Assembly: GCF_031178505.1 (NCBI RefSeq)
Contig: NZ_JAPSIW010000006.1
Coordinates: forward strand, 1-43,052
Direction: 5' to 3'
DNA: 43,052 nt
DNA from: Streptomyces sp.
GTDB taxonomy: Bacteria > Actinomycetota > Actinomycetes > Streptomycetales > Streptomycetaceae
The notes under the pieces are model-generated. The model saw nothing but the letters and a program-made list of their open reading frames with translations. It did no database searches and was not told the origin of the DNA. Of this stretch, positions 22,066 through 29,471 are shown in pieces. Each line of letters starts with the position of its first letter. The first letter of the stretch is position 1. Made by a program: the position numbers and the translations under genes.

Positions 22066-22988
22066 AGGTCGTCCTCGTCGGTGTCGCCCGGCGTGACGAT
22101 GTGCCGGTTCGCGGGCTCGTGTCCGGCGAGGAGGACGCAGCCGGACCCCTGGGCGTCCGTCACGCCGAAGTCGCAGAAGGTCTCCTCGGCGGGCGGCGTG
22201 TCCTTCGCGGGCGTGGTGGGCTGCTCGGCGGTCGGGATGAGGTCGTAGCCGGGCCCGCTGTGCGTGACCGCGTCCAGAAGCCGGGCCCCGAACGACCGGC
22301 GCGTGTCCTTCGCGGGCGCGGTGCCGGGGCAGTGGACCGGGGTCATGCCGGGCTGGGGCTCCCAGTCGTGCGCCGGGTGCGGGCCTCGCAGGGTGGCGGC
22401 GGCACACGGGACGGTGGGCGTGTCCTGCGCGGGCGCGGCAGCAGACCCGGCGGGCTGCTCCAGGCACTCGCAGTCCCCGACGACCTTGCCCTCGCAGACG
22501 TGCTCGCCGAGCGGCGTGCGGGTGTCGGCGTGCAGCCGGTACCGGTCGAGGACGGAGTCCAGGGTGTGCCAGTCGGGCCACGCGGTGCTGGCGTCGCGCT
22601 GGGCTTTCAGCCACGCCTCGACTTGATCGCCGCGTCGGGGCGTCTCGGTGTCCGGTGTGGCGGGCTGCGCCCCGGCGGCGGCCGTGCGGCGCAGTTCGCT
22701 GGTGGCCCACGTGATCCCGTTCTGCACGGCGATCGGAAAGTCCGCGCGGGTGGCGTCGATGCGGTCAGCCTCCTCACGGAGGACGGCGGCCCGGTCGGCG
22801 GGCGCGGGCAGCACGGCCATCACCGCACCGGCGCGGTCCTGGTAGCTCCGGTAGGTGGAGCTGCGCTTGCGGTCGCGGTCATCGACCCAGCGCCAGCCGT
22901 CAGCGGCGGCGAGGATGTCGGCGATGCGGTCCCGGAGCGCGGCCCGGTCGGTGGGTGCGGTCGGCTCGGGGGGCGGGGTGGTGTTCAC
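22062..22988 (-). CDS. Multi-domain unknown protein with repeated linkers and Cys/His clusters
   Basis: 308 residues. A helical amino domain (ALRDRIADILAAADGWRWV; AVLREEADRIDATRADFPIA) is followed by Pro/Ala/Thr linkers that repeat PAKDT-like words three times and by small Cys/His segments (GDCECL; HPAHDW...HCPG; CDFGV...CVLLAGHEP). The arrangement suggests several small zinc-stabilised modules on a flexible chain. Similar proteins occur on Streptomyces phages and elements; their role is unknown to me. It is coupled on both sides (GTGA). Confidence 0.65.
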   Translation of the reverse strand: MNTTPPPEPTAPTDRAALRDRIADILAAADGWRWVDDRDRKRSSTYRSYQDRAGAVMAVLPAPADRAAVLREEADRIDATRADFPIAVQNGITWATSELRRTAAAGAQPATPDTETPRRGDQVEAWLKAQRDASTAWPDWHTLDSVLDRYRLHADTRTPLGEHVCEGKVVGDCECLEQPAGSAAAPAQDTPTVPCAAATLRGPHPAHDWEPQPGMTPVHCPGTAPAKDTRRSFGARLLDAVTHSGPGYDLIPTAEQPTTPAKDTPPAEETFCDFGVTDAQGSGCVLLAGHEPANRHIVTPGDTDEDDL

Positions 22989-23176
22989 GTCTGCTCCTGG
23001 GTGGTGGGTTGCGGATGCGGGATGTGCGGCTTGGCGGTGATGTGCCAGCCGAGGTCGCGCAGTTCGGCGACGACCAGGCGGGCGAGCAGCTCGGGGCCGG
23101 CCGCGGGGTGTTCGGCGATGACGGCGGCGAGCACCGGGGTGAGCGCGTCGGGCACGGCCTGCCGGGCGGGCGTCAC
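22985..23176 (-). CDS. Small helical protein
   Basis: 63 residues: LTPVLAAVIAEHPAAGPEL, then LVVAELRDLGWHITAKPH and a polar tail. The GTG at 23176 overlaps the upstream stop and its stop overlaps the next GTG. It looks like a soluble helical domain. No family was recognised. Confidence 0.65.
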   Translation of the reverse strand: MTPARQAVPDALTPVLAAVIAEHPAAGPELLARLVVAELRDLGWHITAKPHIPHPQPTTQEQT

Positions 23177-23379
23177 GCGGCTGCCCTCCCCGCCGCGCGG
23201 TGCGGGCAGTGCCCGGCGATGACGGAGGCGGTGAGCGCGGTGACGGCGGCTCCGCCGGTGGCGCGCTCGTGGCGGCCGCAGGCGCACAGCCAGTCGGCGA
23301 CCGGGGTCTGGTCGCGATCGAGGCCGCGGACGGTGAGGCCGGCGGGTATGCCCTCGACGCGGGCGGGCTGCTCGATCAC
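23173..23379 (-). CDS. Small Cys/His protein
   Basis: 68 residues. DWLCACGRHERATGG and later GHCPH give C-x-C, H, C and H that could hold zinc. The GTG at 23379 overlaps the nuclease gene's stop (GTGA). Function is unknown. Confidence 0.65.
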   Translation of the reverse strand: MIEQPARVEGIPAGLTVRGLDRDQTPVADWLCACGRHERATGGAAVTALTASVIAGHCPHRAAGRAAA

Positions 23380-23762
23380 GCCGCCTCACCGCCGTTCGCG
23401 GCGTCGACCTCGGCGGCCGGGGCGGGCAGGCCCTGCTGCTCGCGCAGCAGCGCGGCGAACTGGGCGCCAGACATCGTCACGAACCAGCGGCCGGGGTCGG
23501 TGGTGCCGCGTCGCTTGTGCCAGACGACGCCAAGGTTCGCGTGGTCGTTGTCGCGCTCCAGCTCGGCCTCCGCCACCCAGGCGGGCAGCTGGTCACGGGC
23601 GCAGTTCTTCACCTCGATGACGACCCCGGGGATGCCGGCGATGTCGCCGCGGTCCTGGGCGCCGCCGAGGGTGCGACGCTCGGCCTGGGCGAACCCGGCC
23701 GCCCGGAGGAAGCGGACGACCGCGGTCTCGGCGGCGGTGCCCTTGGCTTTCGATCGGCTCAC
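23376..23762 (-). CDS. PD-(D/E)XK nuclease, Holliday-junction-resolvase-like
   Basis: 128 residues. KAKGTAAETAVVRFLRAAGF (E12) precedes GDIAGIPGVVIEVKN (D40, E50-V-K52), the PD-(D/E)XK signature with the layout of Hjc-like or VRR-type resolvases. It would cut branched DNA made during phage replication or recombination. The GTG at 23762 overlaps the upstream TGA. A general structure-specific nuclease is the alternative. It belongs to the same transcript as the origin-proximal genes, fitting a replication role. Confidence 0.75.
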   Translation of the reverse strand: MSRSKAKGTAAETAVVRFLRAAGFAQAERRTLGGAQDRGDIAGIPGVVIEVKNCARDQLPAWVAEAELERDNDHANLGVVWHKRRGTTDPGRWFVTMSGAQFAALLREQQGLPAPAAEVDAANGGEAA

Positions 23763-24085
23763 AGCAGGACTCCCTGTACGGGTCGGGGCGGGCAGACGTG
23801 GGTGATCAGGACGGTGTGGGTGCAGGACCGGGCGTGCCATCGGTCGCGCCAGCGGAGCCGGGCCGGGAGGTGGTCGTGGTCGACGAGGCACCAGGCGAGT
23901 CGGTCGGCGGGGATCGCCGCCGGGTCGACGGGTGTGGGGTCGGCGCGGACGTCGACGGCGGCGACCCGGTCCGGGGTGCGGGCGGTAACGGTGTCGGCGC
24001 CGCAGCGCGGGCAGGGCGCGTACCGGACGGTTTCGGCGGCGCGGGCGGCCCGCTCGGCGATCAGATGCGCCGGGAGGCGGGTCAC
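23759..24085 (-). CDS. Zinc-ribbon-like protein, first gene after the iteron array
   Basis: 108 residues. CPRCGADTV is followed by a domain with CLVDHDH and further Cys/His (SCTHTVLITHVC). It resembles small metal-binding proteins of actinophages. The GTG at 24085 starts only 10 nt from the leftmost iteron, and its stop overlaps the next start. HNH-like chemistry is possible from DHDH, but the motif is incomplete. Confidence 0.65.
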   Translation of the reverse strand: MTRLPAHLIAERAARAAETVRYAPCPRCGADTVTARTPDRVAAVDVRADPTPVDPAAIPADRLAWCLVDHDHLPARLRWRDRWHARSCTHTVLITHVCPPRPVQGVLL

Positions 24086-24338
24086 CGAACGGCCTCGAAG
24101 GGGTGCGAAGGGGTTGCGAAGGGGTTCGCGAAGGGGTGTGCGTAGGGGTTGACCTGCAATGCGAAGGGATCGAAGGGGTTTCGCGGTCCTCCTGTTGCGT
24201 AAGGGGGGTACTGGTTTTCCCTTCCCTTATGCGCGGGAGCGTAGGAAAACCCCTTCGACCCCTTCGACTCGCAGGTCAAAGGCTTCGCAGACCCCTTCGC
24301 AAACCCCTTCGCAACCCCTTCGCACCCCTTCGCACGGC
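24086..24338. repeat. Mirror-image iteron array, candidate replication origin
   Basis: Seven units per arm of CGAAGGGG or near variants. Left arm, plus strand: 24096, 24106, 24117, 24129, 24141 (CGTAGGGG), 24162 (CGAAGGGA) and 24171. Right arm, as the inverse: 24250, 24259, 24280 (variant), 24292, 24304, 24315 and 24325. Spacings are 10, 11, 12, 12, 21, 9 on the left and the exact mirror on the right. Each arm also carries TTGACCTGC in its 21-bp gap. The centre (24179-24249) holds a smaller dyad, GCGTAAGGG against CCCTTATGC. The array fills the gap between the prim-pol/helicase gene and the coupled cluster. Spacing near one helical turn is typical of initiator-binding iterons. An RNA hairpin role is possible, as the region is transcribed. 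Confidence 0.85.
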
Positions 24339-26807
24339 TCACCGCGCACCCCCGAGGGAAGCGAGCGCGAGGCCAACGGTGACCGAGCGACGGGTGCGGC
24401 TGTCCTTCTGCTGCTCGTAGCCCTGCTCCTGCAGCCGGATCGTGAACGCCTTCATCGACATGGGGTGCCGGACTCCGGCGCGCTCGGCCCACTGCTTGTA
24501 GTTGTCGTAGAGCTGGCCGTTCTCGGTGACGGCACCGAGGACGTCGTCGGTCTGTTCTTCGAGCCAGGTGGCGAGCGGGTTGGACGTGGCGATGTGCTCG
24601 CGGGTCTTCGCGGTGACGGAGGCGGGCACGGCCAGGCCCTGCTGCTGCCAGTCGAGACAGCCGCGGATCGCCCAGTTGAGGACGCCGGACGCTTCCCGGG
24701 CGATGATCTGTTCGGCGAGGCCGCGGATGCGCTTGGCCGGGGGAACGATGACGTCCCAGCCGATGTCCTGGAGGCGGCGGGCCATGCTGTGGCTGCCGGA
24801 CACGTCGGGCAGGTGGTTCGTCGCCAGGTGGATTTTGCCGACGGGCTTGAACTCGAAGAACTCGGCGTTGAGGAACCGCGCGGAGACGGGGTCCTCGCCG
24901 GTGAGGCGCTTGACGAGTTCCTCGTCGAGGGGCTTGCCGCGGCCTTCGCTGGTGCGGCCCGTCTCGCTGGTGGACAGCAGCCGCTTGCCGACCATGCGGG
25001 CGATGTCGTTGGGGATGCCGCCGTCGCCGTGCTTGGCCATGAGGGTGGAGGCGGGCACGGCCTGGGCGTAGTCGCCGAGGAGGGCCATGACGACGCGCAT
25101 GAACACGCCCTTGCCGTTCTGGCCATCGCCGTGGTGGATGAACATGACCTGTTCGCCGGTGCTGGCGGTGAGGCTGTAGCCGACGACGCGGGCGAGGTAG
25201 GCGCGGCGGTCGGAGTCGGGCATGACGCCGTCGAGGAACTTCTCCCACATGGGGCATGTGGCGTCGGGCTGGTACCGGATGGGGGACTGCTGCATCAGGT
25301 ACAGGGACCGGTCGTGGGGAAGGAGCCGGCCGGTGGTGAGGTCGACGATGCCGTTGCCGACGTTAAGGAGCATCTCCGGCTGGTCGAAGGCGTCCATGGT
25401 GGTGTGCACGGCGGGGTACGCCTGGAGGACTTCCCGGGCCGCTGCGATCTTGGGGCGCATGCGCTGCTTGCGGGCCCACGCCTCGAACTTCTCCCGTGGG
25501 CTGGCGGGCGGCTCTTTCGCCTTGCTGTCCGGGGCCGGGGCGGGGGCCTCGTCGCTGTAGTTCGGGGCCTCGTCGTGGAGTCGGTTGATGGTGTCGACGG
25601 CGCGGGTCCATACGCCGGTGTTGGCGCCCTTCAGAGTCCAGCGGCCCTGGTCGTAGTACGCCCAGCGTTCGATGTCGGTGAGCCAGCGGATCTCGCTGCC
25701 GTACCGGTCGATGATCCGTTCGGCGTTGCCGAGGTCGTCCCACTCGCGGGCGGGCATCGGCGAGGGGAGGGCGACCGGGGCTTCTGCGGGCGCGGCCCAA
25801 CGGGCGGTGCCGGGCGCCGTGGTGCTGGGCGTGGCCGCGGGTGCGGGGGCGATGAGTCCGGCGAAGGGGTTGCGGTCGCGGGCGGCGGGCGGCCAGGGGG
25901 TGCGGGGATGAGCGATGCCTGCGGTGAGGCCGCTGTTGATGGTGGGGATGGCGCGGCCGTCGGGGTGGCCTCCGGCGCGGGCGGCGGCGAGGAGAGCCTG
26001 GCGGGCCTCGGTTTCGGTGAGGGCTCCGGCGCCGACGAGGGTGCCGATGCGGAACGCGGACTCGTTGATCTGGTTGTTCTGCTCGCCGTCGGCGGCGCGA
26101 GCGACGTTGTCGCACTCGGCCTGCACGGCGCGGCGCGTGTAGGCGTCGAGGCGCTCGGGGGCGAGCGGCATCGGCGCGGCCGGGCCCGCGGGCGCCGGGG
26201 CGGGGATGGGCTTGGTGGTGAGGGCAGCGAGCAGCCACGACGGGGCGCCGACGGGCGGCTGGCCCGGGTTGTCGAGTTCGTAGATGACGCCGGTGGCGTG
26301 GACGCTGCCGGGGCCGATGACGTAGGCGTTGCCCGCGCGGACGTCGCCGTCGAAGCGGCCTTTCAGCAGGCCGAGGCTGTTGCCGAGTTTCAGGCCGGCC
26401 GGGGCCCAGTAGTAGTCGTGGTGACCCTGCGCGGTGTGCACGCGCATCGTCGGGGTGTGCTGCTCGCCGAAGGCGGTGGCGGTGTCCTCGATGGCGCCGG
26501 GCCGGTCGGAGTCGACGACGAGCAGCTGCTCGCCGCTGGGGCCGCGGGTGGCGCCGACGAAGACGCCGACGTTGCGGAGCTGCCCGGCAAAGAGGGCGTG
26601 CGCCTGTTGTTGGTCGCGGGTGTGGGTCTTGGTGAAGGCGACGGCGGGGTGCTTGCCGCGCTGTTCGCAAGTGGCGGGTTCGTGCCCCTGGCCGATGCCG
26701 ACGCACCGCTCCAGCCCGGGGTGGTCCACGGGGAAGACGGCGAAGCCGTGACCGACCAGCCACAGGGCGCCGTCGAGTGGCGTGTCGCGGACCGGTGCGG
26801 TGCTCAA
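24339..26807 (-). CDS. Bifunctional primase-polymerase / SF3 helicase (P4 alpha-like)
   Basis: 822 residues. The amino prim-pol domain (about 10-200) has LLVVDSDRPG (D99, D101) and RVHTAQGHHDYYW. The middle is a Pro/Ala linker and primase C-like helices. The carboxy SF3 helicase has Walker A GDGQNGKG (560-567), Walker B-like KRLLSTSET (608-616) and motif C IHLATNHLP (659-667). Such proteins prime and unwind DNA at iteron origins in satellite P4 and in AICEs. The start is TTG at 26807 with GAGGAG eight bases upstream. The stop abuts the iteron array, so initiator and origin are adjacent. An operator copy lies 40 nt upstream of the start. Confidence 0.9.
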   Translation of the reverse strand: MSTAPVRDTPLDGALWLVGHGFAVFPVDHPGLERCVGIGQGHEPATCEQRGKHPAVAFTKTHTRDQQQAHALFAGQLRNVGVFVGATRGPSGEQLLVVDSDRPGAIEDTATAFGEQHTPTMRVHTAQGHHDYYWAPAGLKLGNSLGLLKGRFDGDVRAGNAYVIGPGSVHATGVIYELDNPGQPPVGAPSWLLAALTTKPIPAPAPAGPAAPMPLAPERLDAYTRRAVQAECDNVARAADGEQNNQINESAFRIGTLVGAGALTETEARQALLAAARAGGHPDGRAIPTINSGLTAGIAHPRTPWPPAARDRNPFAGLIAPAPAATPSTTAPGTARWAAPAEAPVALPSPMPAREWDDLGNAERIIDRYGSEIRWLTDIERWAYYDQGRWTLKGANTGVWTRAVDTINRLHDEAPNYSDEAPAPAPDSKAKEPPASPREKFEAWARKQRMRPKIAAAREVLQAYPAVHTTMDAFDQPEMLLNVGNGIVDLTTGRLLPHDRSLYLMQQSPIRYQPDATCPMWEKFLDGVMPDSDRRAYLARVVGYSLTASTGEQVMFIHHGDGQNGKGVFMRVVMALLGDYAQAVPASTLMAKHGDGGIPNDIARMVGKRLLSTSETGRTSEGRGKPLDEELVKRLTGEDPVSARFLNAEFFEFKPVGKIHLATNHLPDVSGSHSMARRLQDIGWDVIVPPAKRIRGLAEQIIAREASGVLNWAIRGCLDWQQQGLAVPASVTAKTREHIATSNPLATWLEEQTDDVLGAVTENGQLYDNYKQWAERAGVRHPMSMKAFTIRLQEQGYEQQKDSRTRRSVTVGLALASLGGAR

Positions 26808-26846
26808 GGTCGTGCGCTCCTCAGGGTTGTGCGGGGCTGCCCGCGT

Positions 26847-26870
26847 CGTCCGTGTCCGTGGACGTGGATG
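26847..26870. promoter_or_regulatory. Operator-like element upstream of the primase gene
   Basis: This is a diverged copy of the 24-bp element (about 19 of 24 positions), with core GTCCGTGGACGTGGAT. It lies in the 93-nt gap between the 83-residue gene and the primase-helicase start at 26807 and could block transcription of the replication gene in a lysogen. Confidence 0.6.
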
Positions 26871-26900
26871 CGGCGGGCAGGCGTAATGGAACAGGGAAGG

Positions 26901-27152
26901 TCAGCGGGTGGCGACGCCGGCGATGCGCTGGAGGCGGGCGATGCCGTTCGGGTCGTTGGCGGCGAGGTTCATCGCGGCGACCAGCTCGGGGTAGACGGTG
27001 CTGAGCCGGGCGGTGTGGATGACGTCGGCGGCGTCGATGGTCTGCATGAGCTTCTGGGTGAAGCTGCCGGGCCGGAAGCCGTTGGGGTTGCTGTAGTGCC
27101 ACAGGACGTGCCGGGCGGTGTCGCTGCTGATGCTGGGCTGGTGGTTCAGCAT
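26901..27152 (-). CDS. Small conserved-looking protein upstream of the primase
   Basis: 83 residues starting MLNHQPSISSDTARHVLWHY, with helices through AADVIHTARLSTVYPELVAA. The ATG at 27152 was used; no strong ribosome site is seen. It lies between a hairpin (27181-27221) and the operator. Similar proteins accompany the prim-pol gene on Streptomyces elements; I do not know a function. Confidence 0.65.
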   Translation of the reverse strand: MLNHQPSISSDTARHVLWHYSNPNGFRPGSFTQKLMQTIDAADVIHTARLSTVYPELVAAMNLAANDPNGIARLQRIAGVATR

Positions 27153-27180
27153 GTCGGCTGCTCTCTGCTGTCGGGTTGGG

Positions 27181-27221
27181 CCGCCCGCCGCCGCGGCGCG
27201 GGGTCGGGCGGCGGCGGGCGG
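27181..27221. terminator. Perfect 13-bp hairpin
   Basis: CCGCCCGCCGCCG (27181-27193) pairs with CGGCGGCGGGCGG (27209-27221) around a 15-base loop, just after the putative ssDNA-binding gene. It is a likely terminator or attenuator before the replication genes. Confidence 0.75.
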
Positions 27222-27236
27222 TGTTGGCGGGGTGGA

Positions 27237-27806
27237 TCAGAAGGGAGGGGGTTCGTTGCCGGTGATCTCGCCGGTGACGGTGTTCACCCCGGCCGGGGTG
27301 GCGGCGGTGGCCCACGGGTCGCCGGCCGGGGCCGCGGTGGGCGCGGACGGTGCGGCGGCCGCCGCGGCCCCGGCGGGCGCGGCGAGTTCGGCTTGGGCGG
27401 CCGGGACGTACTTCGCCGCGTACTGCTTCGGAGGGGAGAACCCGCGGTTCTTCTGCTCGCCGTCGTGGGTGTAGCGGACGTGCAGGGTGCCGCCGACCTC
27501 CAGGCCGCGCGCGCCCGCCTGCCGGACGGCGTCGGAGACGGCGTTCTTCATCTGGCCCTTGACGAAGATGCGGCGGCGGCCGTCGTCGTCCTCGATGGCC
27601 GGGTCCCGCTGGTCGGTCTGGACGGTGACGACGAGCTGCATCATCGGGTCGCCGTTGCCCCAGAACTTCTGCTCGCCGGACTGGATGTCCCGCTGCTGCT
27701 CGACCTTCGGGGGTTCGGTGATGCGGCCGCCGACGACGGTGCCGGGGGTGGGGAACTTGGCGGTGGGGGCGCCGCCGCCTCCCATGAGGAAGCTGTTCGC
27801 GTCCAT
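27237..27806 (-). CDS. Putative single-stranded-DNA-binding / replication accessory protein
   Basis: 189 residues starting MDANSFLMGGGGAPTAKF. A beta-rich core (MMQLVVTVQTDQRDPAIEDD, RRRIFVKGQMKNAVSDAV, GGTLHVRYTHDGE) suggests an OB-like fold. An Ala/Pro-rich linker and a short tail ending in EPPPF follow; an acidic tail with a final Phe is common in SSB proteins. It lies 16 nt after the Cas4-like nuclease. The family is frequent on Streptomyces AICEs and phages; the ssDNA role is inference. The ATG at 27806 was chosen over a longer Arg-rich extension. Confidence 0.7.
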   Translation of the reverse strand: MDANSFLMGGGGAPTAKFPTPGTVVGGRITEPPKVEQQRDIQSGEQKFWGNGDPMMQLVVTVQTDQRDPAIEDDDGRRRIFVKGQMKNAVSDAVRQAGARGLEVGGTLHVRYTHDGEQKNRGFSPPKQYAAKYVPAAQAELAAPAGAAAAAAPSAPTAAPAGDPWATAATPAGVNTVTGEITGNEPPPF

Positions 27807-27822
27807 GCGGATGCGTCTCCTT

Positions 27823-28647
27823 CTATGCGATGAGGGATTCGAAGCCGTGCCGCGGTGCGGCGGACGGCTGTTGGACACCCGGGCAGCCGACGGACAGGTC
27901 GGTGGAGCCGGGCTTGAACCACTCGCAGAACCGGCACTTGGCCAGTTCGCTCGTGGGGATCTGGGACCACCAGGTGTGGTCGTAGCCGGAGGCCGCGGCC
28001 TCGGGACTGGTGAGGCGGGCGCGGATGCGGGCCAGGCGGGCGAGCGCGTCGAGGGCGACCTGCCGGTCGTAGCGTTCGGTCCAGACGTGGACGCGGAGTT
28101 CGTGGTAGCGGCCGACGAAGCAAATGGCGACGCGCTCCGGCGTCTCGCCGGCGTTCTCCTGGCCGAGGCCGTAGAGGTGGGCCTGCGTGCGGTACTGGGG
28201 GCCGGGGCCGCCGCGCCGGTACTTGTCGAGGGTGGTGTGGCCGACGAGCTTCCAGTCCCACACGGTGCGCGTCAGCCGGTCGTACAGGTCGGTGGACCCG
28301 GCGACGGTGGCGGCCTCGATGGGGGACTGCTGGACGGTGACCCGCTCTTCGATCTTGTAGCGGGGCCGGCCGTCGGGGAGCGTCGTCTGCCGCCGGGTGA
28401 ACGCTTCCTCCATCCAGGAGTGGAAGCCGGTGCCGATGATGCTGGCGGCCGGGTCGCTTTCGGCGGCCGAGCGGGGCCAGTCGAGTTCCTTGTAGGAGAG
28501 GCGGCGTTCGCAGGGGTCGCCGACCTCGGAGGGGCCGAGGCGCTTCTGCAGGGATCGGGGCGCGTTGTGGGCGGTGTCCGTGATGAGTGCGGCGATGCGC
28601 TCGGCGAGCATCTCGCCGGTGCTGTCGCTGCCGCTGGTTGTCGCCAC
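27823..28647 (-). CDS. RecB/Cas4-like nuclease with Fe-S cysteines
   Basis: 274 residues. The nuclease motifs are H76 (FHSWMEEAF), D120 (GSTDLYDR), D131-W-K133 and QYRTQAHLYG (Q and Y motif). Cysteines C46, C238, C241 and C255 (one early, three late) match the Fe-S arrangement of Cas4/AddB nucleases. It would resect DNA ends in phage recombination with the adjacent ssDNA-binding candidate, as an exonuclease/annealing pair. The GTG at 28647 follows a hairpin. No CRISPR genes are near, so a CRISPR adaptation role is not indicated. Confidence 0.85.
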   Translation of the reverse strand: MATTSGSDSTGEMLAERIAALITDTAHNAPRSLQKRLGPSEVGDPCERRLSYKELDWPRSAAESDPAASIIGTGFHSWMEEAFTRRQTTLPDGRPRYKIEERVTVQQSPIEAATVAGSTDLYDRLTRTVWDWKLVGHTTLDKYRRGGPGPQYRTQAHLYGLGQENAGETPERVAICFVGRYHELRVHVWTERYDRQVALDALARLARIRARLTSPEAAASGYDHTWWSQIPTSELAKCRFCEWFKPGSTDLSVGCPGVQQPSAAPRHGFESLIA

Positions 28648-28690
28648 GTCGTGCCTTCCTGCTGGAGCTGGTGCGGTGGTGGTGCTGGGT

Positions 28691-28727
28691 GCCGGGCCCG
28701 CCCCGGGGGGAAGTGGGCGGGCCCGGC
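28691..28727. terminator. Perfect 12-bp hairpin
   Basis: GCCGGGCCCGCC (28691-28702) pairs with GGCGGGCCCGGC (28716-28727). It lies just after the 57-residue gene and ahead of the nuclease gene; a likely terminator or attenuator. Confidence 0.7.
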
Positions 28728-28729
28728 GG

Positions 28730-28903
28730 TCAGGTGCTGCGCGGCGGCTCGTTCAGGCCGAGGGCGTCGAGGAGGAGCCGGAGGTCGTCGTGGTTGCGGG
28801 CCTTGCGGAGTACGAGCCGGGAGGCGGCAACGCGTTCCGCGGCGGTGGTCTGCCGTGCGGCGGTGGTGAGGGCGTCGCTGCCGCGGGCCCGGCCGGCGCT
28901 CAC
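28730..28903 (-). CDS. Small helical protein coupled to the WhiB gene
   Basis: 57 residues, basic and helical (DALTTAARQTTAAERVAASR, then LVLRKARNHDDLRLLLDALG). The GTG at 28903 overlaps the WhiB stop (GTGA). Function is unknown; the coupling supports it as a real gene despite its small size. Confidence 0.65.
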   Translation of the reverse strand: MSAGRARGSDALTTAARQTTAAERVAASRLVLRKARNHDDLRLLLDALGLNEPPRST

Positions 28904-29196
28904 CGCGCCGCCGCCTGCCTGGCGCGGCGGCGGTTCTGGGTGACGCGCCTGTAGCTGGCGTACCGCTCGTAGCCGGTGAGGCCGCCGCGGATGCCGTGCC
29001 GGTACTCGGGCCGGGAGCCGCCCTCCGTGCGGAGGGCGTCGGTGAGGCAGTCCCGCCAGACGGGGCAGTCCGCGCAGACGGCGACGGCCTTCGCGGTGCT
29101 GCGCTGGTCGTTGGGCTGGGGGAAGAAGTCGACGCCCCGGTAGGGGGGCTGGGCGCAGAGGGCGCGTGCGGTCCAGGCGGCGGTGCGCTGGCTCAT
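28900..29196 (-). CDS. WhiB-family iron-sulfur regulator
   Basis: 98 residues. C14, C41-x2-C44 and C50 are the four cluster ligands, followed by a turn motif GIRGGLTGYER (68-78) and a basic tail. WhiB-like proteins are confined to actinobacteria and their phages and bind sigma factor region 4 and DNA. A phage copy (WhiB of mycobacteriophage TM4) can inhibit a host WhiB and affect cell division; a similar host takeover is possible here. The ATG at 29196 overlaps the upstream TGA (TGATG). Confidence 0.9.
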   Translation of the reverse strand: MSQRTAAWTARALCAQPPYRGVDFFPQPNDQRSTAKAVAVCADCPVWRDCLTDALRTEGGSRPEYRHGIRGGLTGYERYASYRRVTQNRRRARQAAAR

Positions 29197-29471
29197 CACG
29201 CCTCCCCGGTGGTGCGGGCGGGGGCGGTGGTGAGGCATTCGCCGCAGGTCCAGCCGTCGGCGTGGACGATGCCCGCGGTGGCCCTGCCGCAGGGCTCGCA
29301 GTCGTTCCAGCACTGGACGGCGGCGGCGTCGTGCGGGCGGGACGGGGCGGGCCAGATGTCGAGCAGGCCGTCCAGGGAGACCTGGATGCGGTCGGGGGTC
29401 CCGGTGGCGCGCGGTCGGCGGTGGCGGCCGGTGGGGGCGGCGATCCGGCGGAGGGTGCGCAGCGGGCTCAT
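29196..29471 (-). CDS. Small Cys-rich (zinc-ribbon-like) protein
   Basis: 91 residues. A basic amino end (TGRHRRPRATG) precedes QCWNDCEPCGRATAGIVH and WTCGECL, giving C54, C58, C61, H70 and a CxxC pair. It likely holds one or two zinc ions. The ATG at 29471 overlaps the upstream TGA (ATGA). DNA or RNA binding is plausible; no family was recognised. Confidence 0.7.
   Translation of the reverse strand: MSPLRTLRRIAAPTGRHRRPRATGTPDRIQVSLDGLLDIWPAPSRPHDAAAVQCWNDCEPCGRATAGIVHADGWTCGECLTTAPARTTGEA

Noticed and set aside
24086-24338. CRISPR array
   Set aside because: Repeats are short (8-11 bp), spacings are about one helical turn with no spacers, and the array is mirrored; no cas genes are present despite the Cas4-like nuclease.
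24159-27833. 1224-codon plus-strand frame opposite the primase-helicase
   Set aside because: Antisense shadow that also runs through the iteron array; no domain pattern.
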